Shown: positions 10,109 through 24,500 of the stretch, piece by piece
Layout of the letters: each line of letters opens with the position of its first letter
Position numbering within the stretch: the first letter of the stretch is position 1
DNA from: Paracyclopina nana
Lineage: Eukaryota; Arthropoda; Copepoda; Cyclopoida; Cyclopettidae
Length of the DNA stretch: 64,000 nt
Reading direction: 5' to 3'
Assembly (NCBI GenBank): GCA_019096065.1
Contig: JAGUCH010000002.1
Coordinates: 5,468,501 to 5,532,500, forward strand
Program-made: the position numbers and the translations under genes
Notes under the pieces: model-generated
What the model was told of the DNA's origin: nothing
The model's input: only the letters and a program-made list of their open reading frames with translations
Databases searched by the model: none

Positions 10109-10966
10109 TCACAGTTTCCTAAGTTTTGACTTGATGGGCGAATCTTTTTTGGTGAGCACGTCTTGTTGAGGCCGTTTCCTCGAAAAAGGATGCATTGATG
10201 GATCACGTTTAAGCTTGATAGGAGTCTTCACAACAGGCTTTAATTCAATGGTTTCTCCTTGGTTCTTCCCGGTGAGATCTTCCTTGTTCATCAAGCATTC
10301 CTTCATAAACTCGTGCAACTTCGGATCACCTAAAGTAAGTGCAGCTTCGTTCTTGCTTCTTGGATGCTTAACGCCTCGAATAACTTTGCTTGAAAATGGC
10401 TCGGTTTTCAAAGACTTTCTTGTCAAAGTTCCACCATTTTCATACAAATGGGCAATTTCAGCATCCTTGTCACGAATTATTTTCAAGAGGTTATCTTGAT
10501 GATCAAGCAATGTCCTGATAACCATAGTTGAATCAATAACTACTAGGTCGCTAAATTCTTCACTTGAAGCTCTGCGGGGCTGGAATGTCCATTGTACATC
10601 TATGCCAATATCTTCATTAAAACACGTCATCTCCAAGACTCCAGTTGAACAATTGCATTTTACTTCCAATTGTGGACCCTCCAACATAACTTCGATGAGC
10701 TCACATATTTGCTGAGCGTTGGCCTCAAGAGCTGTAACTTAGATCTTCACATTCATTGATTCTGTGATATTTTTTATCTACATACCTTCATTTAAGAGCT
10801 CATTTCGTAGCATAATTTCAGGCGGTTGCAAATTTTCGATGTGCAAGCTTTCTAGAGAAGTCCACATGAACGAGTAGCTAGAGTCTTCTTTAATGGCAAA
10901 TTTGAAAAGAATCAATTCATTTAGGTCACCAGTCGTCACTTTTAATGTCTTCCAATTTTCACACAT
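10109..10966 (-). CDS. NHEJ1: XLF/Cernunnos, non-homologous end-joining factor 1
   Basis: Two exons, 10786-10966 and 10109-10737, joined across a 48-nt intron (GTATGTAG ... ATCTAAG) in phase; 269 aa. The N-terminal beta head (KTLKVTTGDLNELILFKFAI; SYSFMWTSLESLHIENL) leads into a coiled-coil stalk. At its end sits the XLF-typical stretch IRDKDAEIAHLYENGGTLTR followed by KSLKTEPF. The rest is a disordered basic tail ending PIKSKLRKL, comparable in place and charge with the Ku-binding motif at the end of vertebrate XLF. XLF forms filaments with XRCC4 that bridge broken DNA ends for ligase IV in the nucleus. Family identity rests on the stalk motif and layout, since the primary sequence is diverged. 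Confidence 0.78.
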
Positions 10967-11638
10967 TATCCCGTACTAAATAATCTACTAACGCAACAGC
11001 GACAACACACAGTTCGTTTTGTGCTTTTTCTTATTTTTCTTTTTCAAACATCCTTGCAATGACGGCTCTAATTGACCTCGAGAGCAGGGCTCGATACCAG
11101 CCTCATCTTATCAACCTTAAAATTAAATAAATATACTGATATTTATAGAGAGAGACTAATCTCTTTAGTCTTTTCACCAATTTGAATTGTTTTGAAGCGA
11201 AAGTTTCGCGCACACGATTCGGGAAAATATGCCAAAATTGCCGCATATATTTCTAATCGCTGCCTCTCTAAAACTCAAAAAAAATTGTCAAAACAGCGAT
11301 TGAAAATAACAAAGAGGGATGCGAATCAATTATTTTGAGCACAAGCAAAAGAAAATTGTTGCTAAAAACGCAGTTCTGTTAAATTCAAAATGTTTTCAAA
11401 TTAATTTTTGAATGCATAATCATTTTCTTCAACATACTTAATGCACTTCAAAGCTGGAAAATTTCAGTTACCGTGGAATTTGGCAAAATGTCTGAGTGAA
11501 TGTAACTTGCTAGTGGTTTTTGATCGATCTCGCGAAGCTGAAATTAAGCTCGTCTCAACAACAGGTTCTCAGTTGAAAAATAACTGCGATAAATATATGC
11601 GAATGACACCTTAGTTCGAGGAAGAGATAAACCTCGGT
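10967..11638. other. Divergent spacer between XLF and WDR59
   Basis: 672 bp between divergent start codons, expected to hold both promoters. A/T-rich, with several short runs of A or T. I see no repeat or gene. Confidence 0.5.
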
Positions 11639-14600
11639 ATGGACCGTATCAGTGCCGAGCACAAAGAACTCCATCTCTGTAATGTCCTCGGCCTCAACAA
11701 ATCGGGCACATTGTGTCTGATTGCTGGTCGAGCTTGCATGGGTACGTCAGAAAAACAGTTGAACCGTAAAGTGATAGGAAAAATGGATCATTCTTTTTTT
11801 CAGGATTGGTCAGGCTGGACAAACCAGACAAGTTAATCCACAAGCTAACGCGAAATGTCAAGTATGAGTTGGCGGAACTTCAGTTTTCACTCAACAACGA
11901 AACCCTCTGCGCGGCTGCAATTGGAAACAAGGTAAGAAAGTAATTTTCGACTCGGGTCTACCATTGGCTCATCTCTTTGCCTCTAGGTGGAACTGCTGGA
12001 TTGGCATCCAGAGGGAGGAGGAGTGACCAAATTGGCCACTTTGACTAAGCATGGCAACATAGTGACAGATCTTAGCTTTCACGAGCAAGAAACCAACTTG
12101 TTGACGACATGCTCTCACGACAACTACGTCTATATTTGGGACGTCAGAACCCCAAGGAGGCCAGCATACGAGCTCAAAAACTTGACAGGATCCAGAAGAG
12201 TAAGTAGTTAAAAATTAATTATTCCTGATCTATCCTTCAAGTGCTATGACTTGTTTCTTCTCTCTCTCATTTGAATCTGGGATAAAGTGTTCGTAAGTCA
12301 TCTAATTTTCAATTCTTTCGGTCTCACTTGACTCTCACGCGTCCAATTCATAGGTATGCTGGGAAAGGATTACTGGTAAAAATCTCGCCACTTCTTTTGA
12401 CGGCCAAATCAAGATTTGGGACATGCGGAGATCTAACCTCCCTCTACAATACATCAGTGCGCACCCTACCAAAATTTTCACCCTCGACTTCAGCCCTGTG
12501 AAGGAAAATCAATTGGTCAGCAGTGCGTCCGACAACACCATCAAAATGTGGGATGTCTCGACACAGCCCACAAAGCCTCAGCAAATTTTCAGAGTTCAGG
12601 GTCCAAGTCCGGTTTGGAAGGTCCGCTATACTCCTTTTGGAGAAGGCTTGGTCACCCTTCTGCACGCAACAGCAGTTAGAAGGGAGCCTAACAACTTGTT
12701 TCTGTGGAGTGCTTCCAATAACAAGGGACCAGGTAGATTCCCGTCATTATTTGATGAAAGTGGCGATCTGGGACGTAGTTTTTTTTCAGTTCACAAGTTT
12801 TTCGGGCAAATGGATGCTTTACAAGAGTTTGCCTGGAGAAACGTAGATCCAAGGTGCGACAGAAACGAGTTCCAATTAGTGGGATGGGGTCGAGATTCAG
12901 TTCTGACCTTGTGGCCAATTGGTGGTCACTTGCAGGTTATGTGCGGAGAAGACAAGGAAGATGAGGTTCAAGAAAGCGAAAAAGAGCCTGAGCCCCCTGT
13001 TGACCCTGTTGTCCCAGTGGCCAACAATCCTCTTGCTGCGCCTAATGAGGCCGTTCAGGATAATGGTGGAGATCAGCCAGAGGGAGCAGCAGCCCTTGGT
13101 AAAAATGATTACTTTAATTTTCCTTGCCAATCGATTAGCTGTTCCAGTTTAGTGTATGCTCCCTTAATAGGATTAATTTAGAAATTATTAGTAAGTGCTC
13201 TACTTAATGGTGTGTTGTTCATGTCCTTTCAGCTCCCGAGGAGCAAGAGCAAGTCAATGTGAAGCCCTCCAGCTACGTTTCGCTGAAACGAGAGCTATCA
13301 AATGTCAACTACGGTGACAAAATTGTCATCCAGAAAATTGATTTGCACAAGAGGCACTGCGTGTTCCAATCTGAGACCCACTTCCACATCATTTACCTTG
13401 ATGTCAGATTCCCCAACAGCTACCCCCTTGAGCCACCGGAATTTGAGTTCCAGGGCAGAACAACTCTGGCTCAAGAGCGTGGCTTTGCCATCGTGAAGCG
13501 GCTCAAGAGCATTGCTCAAGGGCTCAAAAACCAGGCTTGCATTGAGCCTTGTCTTCGAGTCTACGAGCAAGAAATCATGGCCATCATTGCGGAAGAGAAG
13601 AAGGCCGCGATTGGGGCCAAGTATTCCTTTCGTGACTCGAATGTTCCTTACCCTCGCATTTCGGGGGCTCGCTTTTGTGGCCGAGGTCAGCTTGTCTGTT
13701 TCGGCTGGTCGTTCACCGTCCACGTCCCGAACACGGGCGAGGCCAACGTGTCGAGGGCTGCCAAAAAGACACCCAGAGCCTTGTCAGCCATCTCTGGGAA
13801 CGCGGCAGCCGCGGGCAGCTCAGTAAGAGCGAATAGCGTGACAACCATGATCAAAGTTGCCATTCCTGAGCCACCTCCAATGCCACCCCCTCAAACTGAA
13901 AAGCACAAAATGGTGCGTATTGCAAGCGTGCCGACTGGAACCAAGCCTAAGGCAGGAAATCGCCGGGTCAATTCCGAGAGCTTTGACCACAATCAGGCGG
14001 AGCCGGAGATGCACAACGGCCGCTTTGTGCCCGTGACAACTCGTCCCTATATCACGATATATGATGCTTCGCGCGCGCTCCATTTCAGTGTTGACTTGGC
14101 CCAAAATTACAAGATCCACGGGGCCTCCGTCACCCAAGTTTGCAAGTAATCTATCATGTTCATACTAAAATTCAATGCTCTAAGCACTCGCAAAAATCCG
14201 TTTCATTACAGGCACAATGCGAGAATTGCGTATGCCATGAAATCACCGGATGTGGGCAGAGCTTGGACGATGGCCTCGAGGCTGCCAAGCTTCAAGTCAA
14301 GCGAGGATAAGCATGTTCTGGACGAGTACTTGAACAAAGTTGCCGGGTCGCACGAATGCAAGCTCAAGTATGCTCCGAATATGTGCAGTTGTCGGAAGCC
14401 AGAGGCCCCGGAAAGGTTAGAGGAGCCCATCGACCTCGAGAGGCCGTGCATCGTTGGAGCCATGGCCTGGTGTAGGCATCCTGGTGGTCGGAAGGTGCTC
14501 AAGGGCTTGATAAACCACTTTGCTAGCATCAAGGATTTCCAGACTGCCGCGATGCTTTGTTGCGTATTCACGGAGAGGCTACCCGAATTCAAGCAGGTGG

Positions 14601-15427
14601 ACGCCGATGACGACTATAGCTCTGAGTTATCTTTCGCGGAGCAAAAGCCGAAAGCAATCAGCCATCGCAGAGCAGCTTCGGAACACGGAGGCCTATTGGA
14701 CGAGGACTCTTTAGCCAAAGGATTTGATGAGCAAGCCTACGAGGCGATTTCCTCTTCAGTCCAGCCGGAGAGCGTGATTCGCGCGCTGATTGCCAAGCAA
14801 GGTAGGAGAAGCCGGTGCAATTCCGAAACCCCCAGCCTGCAGGATGAAATTGCCGCTCGCTTCTCCAACTGGTACTACCGAGCAGCCTCGGAGAGTGACT
14901 GCAAACAGCAGCTGCAGCAATTAACCGAGAAGCAGCCCCAGCAGGACAGCCTCAATATTGTGGTCATCGATGACAATCTTGACCCTGTTGCGGAGAAGCA
15001 CAAAATCAGCCCTGTTTTGTACTTGGACCCTGAGGACAGACAGCTCCACGAAGCTCTGAAGAAAACATACGCGGATATGCTGGCCAAGTGGCAGCTCTTC
15101 AAGACCAGCACTGAGGTCTTGAAAACTTTGGAGAGCAAGGATGATGCTACCAGCCTTCCCTTGCAGGAGGAACTTGCGTTCAACTTGGCAAAAAACTGCA
15201 GCATTTGCGGATTTGTCTTGAATGGTGGGATTTGCAGCGATTGCAAGACCAACAATGATCATTGTTCAGTGTGCGAGCAAAAAGTGCGAGGTTTGTCCTC
15301 GCATTGCTTGGTATGTGGCCACGGTGGTCATTCCAACCACATTCGACAGTGGTTTGAAAATGAGGACTACTGTCCAACCGGATGCGGGTGTAAGTGCGTT
15401 AAAGCAATGTCAGACTTTTTTTGCTAG
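11639..15427 (+). CDS. WDR59: GATOR2 complex subunit WDR59
   Basis: Six exons: 11639-11741, 11804-11931, 11987-12199, 12354-13098, 13233-14145 and 14212-15427, all in phase, giving about 1,105 aa (human 974). The first 350 residues are WD40 repeats (CSHDNYVYIWDVRTPRRPAY, ATSFDGQIKIWDMRRSN, SSASDNTIKMWDVS). An acidic linker leads to an RWD domain near residue 430-530 (HIIYLDVRFPNSYPLEPPEF). The C-terminus has the paired zinc-binding RING-like cysteines of this family (CSICGFVLNGGICSDC; CLVCGHGGHSNHIRQWF; CPTGCGCKC). WDR59 works with WDR24, MIOS, SEH1L and SEC13 in GATOR2, which restrains GATOR1 so that amino acids can activate TORC1 at the lysosome. A donor-like GTGTAAG lies near the end of exon 6, so the last nine residues are less sure. 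Confidence 0.92.
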
Positions 15428-15501
15428 ATACTATTCTTCTATAATTTATACAAACTACTATATTTTTCCTTTTTGACATACACAAGCTTAAATTGCAATC
15501 G

Positions 15502-18500
15502 TCATTTCCTGAAGCTTTGGTTTTCTTTCGGCTCCATGATGAATCTTTTCACTTCTGGCGCCGCTGCAAGCTGAACCATCGAGAGCAGAGCAGAAGCAAA
15601 GCACGTGAACACGCAAAATACTGCTGGCTCTGCTATAGTTGAATTCATCAAGCTGATCAAGAGGCCGAAGAGGACGTTTTCCGCCAAAAAGTGCATAGCT
15701 TGGCCACTCAATGTTATGGCATGGCCTTTGTTCCGACTTCTAACGCAGTCAACTGTTAGAGCCTGAGCTATATTCAGCTCCTTGGCCTGGTTGATGATGT
15801 GCACGAAAATTGTCACATAGATGGAGAACTCGATGCCGCTAAATAAACAGCATACTCCTAGCATCAAGTTTTGCACTTTGAGGCCTTGGTCGATATCAGC
15901 CAGGCTTTGGCCTTCATACACAGCTAACGCTTCGTTGAACATCGTCGACCTCCCGTGGCAGAACTCCATAGCTGGACCTCTTCTGGAGAGAAGCAAGCCC
16001 CAATAGTACAGATAGACACATGGGATATAGACCATGAACTCTACTCCAAAGATCGCCTTCATGAGCATTCTGGGACTTAACTTTGCCCGAGCCTTGTACT
16101 TTGTCAAGATTATCCTGTACATGGCTATTCCACAGCTTCCCAAGATGGAGTAGCTATTATGGTTCACCATTGCAAACCAGTAGATCCAGCATGCTGAGTT
16201 TCCGTAGAGGCTTTTGAGGGTTTCTTGAGTAGCCATCGAAATTATTGTCATAGGGATGAAGGTCATATTGAAACCAAGGAGTAATGTCTAGGAGAGGAAT
16301 TTGAAAAGAGCATTAAGGTAATTTGCATTATTCCATTACTTAAAAGTAAATTATGTCTATGGTTCCAGTAATTTAAAGCTTATCAAACTTTGAAGCTATG
16401 TCACCAAACTTGTAAATATATTTTTTATTTTTATTTTTGTATATGCTTAGAGGTATGAACCAAAATAAGAGCATAGCCATTAGTTCAACTCAATATCAAA
16501 TAACTTTGATGGTTCTTTTTATTAGATGACCATCTTTGTGTAGCAGGATCCCGAGCCTGCGTACCTGCGCTCTCGCCTCCTCTCGTGCGGTAGCACTACA
16601 ATTGTACAGTAGTAAATAAACGACTATGCGCGAGCAAACAGCTCGACGACATATCCTTCCAACTAAGATGGAGTCTTGTAAGCTATAAGTTAGTAAGGTG
16701 TAACGCGTAGGTCTTAGAGTGTTCGAACCCCTACAAAATTGGCGCGGTGCTGAGGACAACTCTTCGAGTACCGCAAAACACGCGACACCTTCGCTCCCGC
16801 CTCCATCCCTGGGGAAGTCGTTGTTTCCGACAACGACCAAATAAGACCGGGGAGAGGAAGCAATATTAGTGCGTTCCGGCTGAAAGTATGCCACGAACAT
16901 CAACCTCACCCTCGCTGAGGCTACGGTGGCTGAGGCTACCAGAAGCTCACGAGAGGGAGCAGCTTGGGCAGCAGATCCCGCCACCCGCGTCGTCCCCCGA
17001 GACACCGAGTGCGGATGCTGTGCCCCCTGGGTCCAAACACCAGGACCGTTTCCGCGTCGAGGCCGGGTGCCCTTGAGAAGAGGCCATCTACCCCGGACCA
17101 CCGGAAGCGCATAACACAGTAGGCATCGCATCACTCAACAGAAAAGTGTAACGAGCCACTAGATGAGAGCTAGTCACTATACATGCATCGCAAATGCTAA
17201 TAAATCAAATTCGATCAACACGATCAATTCTCTGCTCATTCTCATGCTCCCAATTCGATTCGAATACCTGCGCAGCGAACTGCCGGGTCGGCCACACCCC
17301 CGCACGTCACGATCGACGGCCTCGAGGCCGCGGTCGCCTAAAAGCCACACAGGGCGGGCCAGCAACCCCCCTGAGGCAGAGCCGGAGCCGCTCCATTTCA
17401 ATGCATTTCAACGCATAATTGCCGCTGCTGCAATTTGCGCATCGGCCATCTTGCAGTGAGGCAAGAGAGCGCCAATAAACAAGCCGTAAAACTGGCCCCT
17501 TTATGAGGGCTGCATGCTGTGCTTCACATGTGCAAGGCAATTATCGAGATTGTCTGTCAACACACTAAAAGCCATTATTCTCGCATGCACAGCAGTCGCT
17601 CCAAACAACCTTCTTGTTTTACGATCGTCAAAATCTCCTATCGAGGACCGGATCGCACAAACAATTTCAATTGCCATGCTAAAACGATCACCCGAGGGTC
17701 GGAAAAACGCAGCGGATGCTGCGGGTGAGCGGTCGCTGCACAGGGGATGAGAGAGGCTATAAAAGATCGAGTACCAGGGGGAAAAGACACAGTTCTTTGG
17801 ATTCACTCCAAGTTGTTACACCCCTGCTCTCGCGCTTTTTACGCCACTCTCGGTAAATATTCATTCACTTACTTTCACCAGGGCCTTAAGCCAACCCCTT
17901 TTCGCTTCTGCAGCCGCCGCTCATTCATCATGCCTGTCGAACGATCTCCTCCTCACACCTCCGCAAACGAGGAGCTCGGGGCGTCCCCCGACAGCCACGA
18001 GTTGGGGCCACACCCCACCGGGCTCCAACAACGCTTCGAAGCCGATTTAAGCACCCTCGGGGCCCACGGGGCCGCCGCCGGGAGCCGCCCTGGCCTAGAC
18101 CCTCTTGGGTTTCCGCGGAACCAAGGATCGGCCGTCGAGGCCGCTACTGGGGCCAGGCCTCGCCCCGGGTCCGGGGCTAGAGCGGATCCGCCCAACCAAC
18201 CAGCTGAGACCAACCCGGCTGGCGCCAACCCCGACACTGAAGGGCTGTCGCAGTCGATGCTGCTGCAATTCCTGAAGTCCATGGAGGCCCAGCGGCAGGC
18301 GGATGCACAGGCCCGCAAACAGGAGGCCGAGCTACGGCTCCTGGAGATCAACACCCGCCGTCTCGAGGCTGAAAACGCCGCTGCTCGTTCTGGGCGCAAG
18401 CGCAAACTCGAAAAGTTCGAGGACACGGAAGCCGACAAGTGGCTCACCTTCCGCCTTCATGTGGAGGCCACCTTCTTGGGGTCCAAGGACACCGAGGCCA

Positions 18501-21500
18501 CCAAGAAACTGGAGGTTAAGCATGCCATGGTGGGTGCGGCACTTCGTACTATCAATGAGGTAGACCTGTTCCTGACGGACGAAAGCTTCACCCTCAAGCA
18601 CCTTCTCGACGCCTACGAGAGGTTCTTCGTCACCGCTACGTCGTCCCAGGTGGCCCGTATAGCCCTCGAAACGGCCCATCAGCGCTCTGATGAAGGGATT
18701 CCCCAATGGCACGCTAGACTGCGTAGCATCTTCGTCCGCGCCAAGCCTGAGCTGGCCAAGGAGGTCGAGACCTACCCCGACTTGATCCGCATGTTTGTGA
18801 CCAAGCTTCACCGCAAGGATGTGGTCATGGGCATCGCCGGGCACAAATTCACCACCATGGCCGATGCCTTGGAAGCCGCCAGTCAAGCTGAATGTTGGTT
18901 GTCGTTGGGGCAAGGTAAAGGCCGCGTCGCCGCCATGATTCCCGGAGCCGGCGACGACTCCACGATCGTATGCTTCTACTGCGAGCGTAAGGGCCACCGC
19001 AAGAGCGAATGCAGGACCCTCGACTCCGACAAGCGTAATGGCCGCTACGACTCCAAGATCGACAAGTGGGCTCACGCAGCTTCCCTTAACAAGGACCAGG
19101 CGGGTCGAGGGCAGAGTTCCCGAGGTCGAGGACGAAGGCGCGCCTCCGACCAGAAAAGGACCTCCGATCGGCAAGGCTCGTCGGGCAAGACCAACAAGAA
19201 GTCTCGAGTCAATGAAATCTACGAGGCCACGCCCAAGGAGGAACCCGAATCCGAGGTCTCGGATGATGCGGCACCGGGAAACGACTCGACCCGGTTGTAG
19301 AGAGCTCCAGCCGGGTCCCCTCACCTTCCTCCATATTAGCAGCTCTCGACCACATCGCCAGCCATCAACGATTCATGGCCCAAGTCCCGATTCGCATCGG
19401 CAAGATCAAGGCCCGGGCCCTGGTCGACAGCGGCAACAGCTGGCGCACGTGCATCTCCGAGAATTTTGCCCGCCGACTTGGAGTTCTTCCACACGGTCTC
19501 CGGCCCATGCTCGACATGCCCGCGGTGGGCACCGCCCACGCACAGCAACGTCTCCAGGTCCTAGGGGAGTTACGGCAGCCACTGCGAGTGCAGCTGGGCA
19601 ATCACCCTCACTCCTTCTCTATCCGACCCGCAGTGGTACGGAACCTCTCCATGGATTTCAACTTGTCAGGGCCCTTCTTGAGCCACCACCGCATCGACCA
19701 GCTCCACTCCCAAGGGACCCTGCGCGTGCACGGAAAACAGATCCCGCTGGTGGGCGCCCTCCAACCCGCTGAGGATCAGGAAGAGTATGAAATCCGGATT
19801 CTGCGGCCCGTCAATATTCCAGCCCGCACTGTCACCCTGGTGGCCGCCGTAGCCCCTCACTGGCCTCACGGGTCCACGCGGGCCGCCGCCCTCGAGGCAG
19901 AGCCCCAGTTTGCCGCGCAGACGCAGCTGGCGCCCTGGAACATTGCATTAGTCCAGCCGCGGGCCGGCGGCAGCCTGGCAGTTGGGGTGCTGAACCCCCT
20001 GGATCACCCGCTCCGCCTTAAGGGTGGAGTGACCTACGGCACTCTCCGTGTCTACGAAGAAAACGACGACCCCAGCGGAACCGAGGTTACTCCCTCGGTG
20101 CACGCGGTGCGCACGCCGGTCACCACCCGCAGTACCAGCCGGAAACAGTCGGAGTCCGAGGCCAAGCGCCGTTACGAGCAGGCCGACCTTATCATTGACA
20201 CCTTCAAGCTGAACGAGAACGACATGCTCAAGGATAACCCCAAGCGGCTGGCTCAAGCCGCCACCCTGCTCGCGGCCCACGTCGGAGCCTTTTCATTCGA
20301 CGGCCGCACGGGGCAGACCACACTGGTCGAGCACGCCATAGACCTCAAGCCTGGGACGAAGCCCATCAACATCCGTCGGCGACCCATCAACCCGAACCTC
20401 GAGGCGTCCCTGAAGGAACAGATCCAGAAGTGGTTGGATGAAGAAGTCATCACGCCCATCACTTCGCCGTGGTCCGCGCCTCTCGTTCCCGTCCGCAAGA
20501 AGGACGGCACGCTGCGATGGTGCGTGGATTATAGGGAACTCAACAAGGCCACTGTAGTTGACTCACACCCCATCGGAGACGTCAGGGACAACCTCAGCCG
20601 ACTGGCCCGCTCCACAGTATTTTCGACGTTGGACGCGGTGGGTGCCTTTAACGTGGTCCCCATTCGGGCAGAGGACGTGGAGAAGACCACCTTTTCCACA
20701 GGAGACGGCTCATACGCCTTCCTCAAGATGCCCTTCGGCCTCACCAATGCGCCCAAGACATACAGCCGCCTTAACAGAATGGTCCTGGAGGGCATATCAT
20801 GGGACGTTGCCCTTCCATACCTCGACGATTGCTTAGTTCATTCAACCGACTTCGAGTCCCACCTCCGCAACTTGCGCCTGGTGCTGCAGGCCCACGAGAA
20901 AGCAGGACTCCTGTTGAAGCCGTCCAAATGTCACCTGTTCCAATCCAGAGTGACATACTTGGGGCATGTTGTCACTCCTCAGGGTCTTGAGGTCATGCCA
21001 GCCTACATTGACCTCATCCGTGAATGGCCCTTGCCTAACACCAGGAAGCAGCTGCGTATCTTCCTTGGCAAGGCCAATTATTACCGATCCTTCATTGAGA
21101 AATACCAACATGTCGCGGCGCCCCTGTCGGACAAGCTCTCCAAGGACGACGGCACCAGCGACAACCATGTTTTTCAACCCAGCCCGGAGTTTCGGGCCGC
21201 TTTCGACGAGCTCAAGAAGAGGCTGACCTCTGTGCCTGTACTGGCCTATCCGGACTTCTCTTCGCCTAACCCCTTCATCCTGGACACGGATTTCTCACAA
21301 GAAAACAGGGCTGTTGGGGGGGTTCTTTCCCAAGTCCAAGATCGCAAGGAAAGAGTCATCTTGTACGGCGCCAAAAAGTTGAACGCTGCTCAAAGCAACT
21401 ATTCCGCTAATCAGGGCGAGCTGGTGGCCGTAATAATTTTCATCAAGCAATTCAAGTATTACCTGCAACACCGCCGGTTCATCCTGCGCACTGACCATCG

Positions 21501-24500
21501 GGCCCTCCTCTGGATCCGCTCCATGGAAGCGCCCACGGGAATGCTGGGCCGATGGCTCGACACCATCTCCAACTACGACTTCGAAGTGGTGCACCGGGCG
21601 GGAGTGAAGCACGGCAATGCCGATTCCCTCAGCCGAGCGCCCCACCTGGCACAGCGGGGTGACCATATCAGCTCAGACGTCTCTGATGATGACTTTTTCC
21701 GGGTGGCTAATCTCAAGCTGATTCCCACGAAGCCGGAAGCGTGGGCTGCGGCCCAGGAGGAGGACGATGACCTGGTCCTCTTGAGACAGCTAGTCCGACT
21801 GAAGCAATCGCCCTCGCAGGAGAACCTCAACGCCGCATCACCTCGAGGCCGCGTGCTACTGGAACAACTAAGTTCCATGACCATGGATCGGCAAGGTGCT
21901 CTTCGCTTGCTGGATCGGAAGAGGCAAACCTCGAGGCTGGTGGTGCCCCGCCAGTGGCAGGAAGCCAGCCTCCGCCACGTACATGACACCATGGGACACC
22001 AAGGGCGCGACTCCGTGGTCCACAGGGCAGCTCAGCACTTCTACTTCCCAGGCATGACGCGTCTGGCCGATGAAGTCGTCAAGTCCTGCCTCCTTTGCCA
22101 GCGGTCCAAGCCGGGCCAGAAAAACCAGCTGCATACCCTCAAATCGCATTATGCGGGCTACCCGTTCCAGATCTTGAGCCTCGACTACGTAGGGCCGTTC
22201 CAGCCTTCGTCGAACCGTCACCGCTACTTGTTCACTGCTAAGTGCGTCTTCACCAAATGGATCGAAGCTTTCCCGTGCGGTTCCAATGATGCCGAAACAG
22301 CCGTGCGGTTTTTGGACGACCGAAATCATCCCTAGATTTGGCCTTCCAGAGAGACTACACACCGATCAAGGGACTCATTTCACGGCCCATCTCATGCGGG
22401 AAGTATGCGCGGCCCTTGGGATACAAGCCACCACTACTCCTTCATACAACCCGCGCAGCAACCCGGTCGAACGGGCGCATCGGGATCTCAACGAGCTCAT
22501 CAGGAAGATGGTCAAAGGTCGATACGCGGACTGGGCCGAGGTCGTTCCCTTCGCCCTCTTCGTCCTCCGTACCACCAAAAACCGCTCCACGGGCATGGCA
22601 CCATATGAAATGGTTTTCGGCCGCCAACCGTCGACCAACCTGGACTTGATCTTTGGGGACCCGCAGCCGGCTGTAGCGAAGGCCACGCAAGCAGGCCGAT
22701 TCGCCAAGCAACTGAAGGAGCGAATACAACTAGCGCATGAATGGGCAAGGAAAAACATCTCCAACTCGATCGAGCGACAACGACGGGCCTACCACATGGA
22801 CAAGCGTGCGTTCGTAGTGGGACAGAAAGTGTGGCTGTTCACCCCGAAGGTTATTCCACGCATCTCCAAGAAGCTACAAACCTTCTGGACGGGACCGTGG
22901 ACAATTGAAAAACGAGTGAACGAGCTCACTTACGAAATAGCACCAGACCCGTCTTGGGCTCGAGCGCGAAACCAGGTCGTCTCGGTAGACCGCCTTAAGT
23001 TGTACATCCCACCTGACCAAGATCAAGGCAACGTGTCTACTGCACCACCGGCCGAGGATTTGGATCTGTCCATGTTAGGTGACGAATCTGCGGAATTCCT
23101 CGCGGACCCACCACATGAAATCGCGGCGGAGCCCGCCAATAACCTCGCTGTACCTTATGAATATGCGGTGGCCCCGACGGACAGAGAATATGGGTTCCCA
23201 GAAGCCCGAGATGACCCCATCCCGGCCTTCAACGACGACCCCACGATACCTGAGTACGACTGCACCCGGTACCAATCCGATCCGGACGAACGCCCATCCA
23301 CACCGGATAATGAGTCTCCACAGAATACTCCGCAACTGCCAAGCCCTACTACAGGCGATGATGAGCCCAGGCGCACTAGCACAGTGGTGAAAAGGAAACG
23401 ACGGTCAAATGCAGAAATGTTGCAGGCTGACACCGAGCGATTCTTAGGTGGACCAGAGGCGGTCACCAAACGGTCTAGATCCAAAACACGCAGCGGTGAC
23501 AGGAGAAGCACGACCGACGAAGATACGTTGCCACTGCAGCATTTGCAGGACAACCCGCCAACCGTGCATCAAGCTACTAGATATCTGCTCCCGCCGCTAG
23601 AACCGCGGCCACTACCTCTTCGACCGTCCATTCCGTCACCGATCAAAGAGGCCTCTCACTCAACATCATCGTCGGCGCCGTCAGCGGCTACCGCAGAAAC
23701 GTGCGACGACGTGTTCCAGGACTAATACAAACCAAGTGTAAAAAGACTATAATATGCACCAATATTGCTCCCTCATGACAAAGTTTGGGGGGGTGCACAC
23801 CATTTATGCCACATTCATGCCATATTTCATATCACATATGTATCATAACTACATTATTAACACATGCTCATGCTATATAAACCATGACATTCGGGCGCAA
23901 ACACTAACAAGACAAACAAGCGTATAATAATCATTTACCTTCTCTCTTGCAGTCTGAGTTAATAACCAACTACCTCCTAGCAAAAGGAATTCATAAAGTG
24001 TTTATAAAGTGTACACTAGCTCACCACTACGTACTACGTCCACCATGCATCCAGGTCATTGTTTGTGCAGTCCCACGCTGATGCTCCTCGTCTTCTTCGG
24101 ATACAGCTACTGGATCCTCCTCAACGAGGTGGCCCAAGCAGCAGCCTTCCCGGGGCAGTCACCACGACCAGCCGATTTGTACACCCCAGACGCCAAGGTG
24201 ACCTCGTTCACCACCTATGACTGCGCGCATCCGGATGCCATGCACGAAGCTATCGACCTGAGCCAGCCTGAACTCTGTGAAGATATTCGCAGCTCTTATC
24301 AGTCGCCGGTTAATATCACGATTCAGGTACTGCAGACGGCCTCGACTCTCTCCGTCAAGGCATACCGGTGCCGAGTGCACATATCGCGGGAAGTTACCCG
24401 CTGCGGATACGACAGCATCAGTTATGGGAGTCAAATGACGGACGTAAATAGGCCCTACCTGGTAACGCCGCAAGCCTGCCGAGACGCCGCCGAGAAACGC

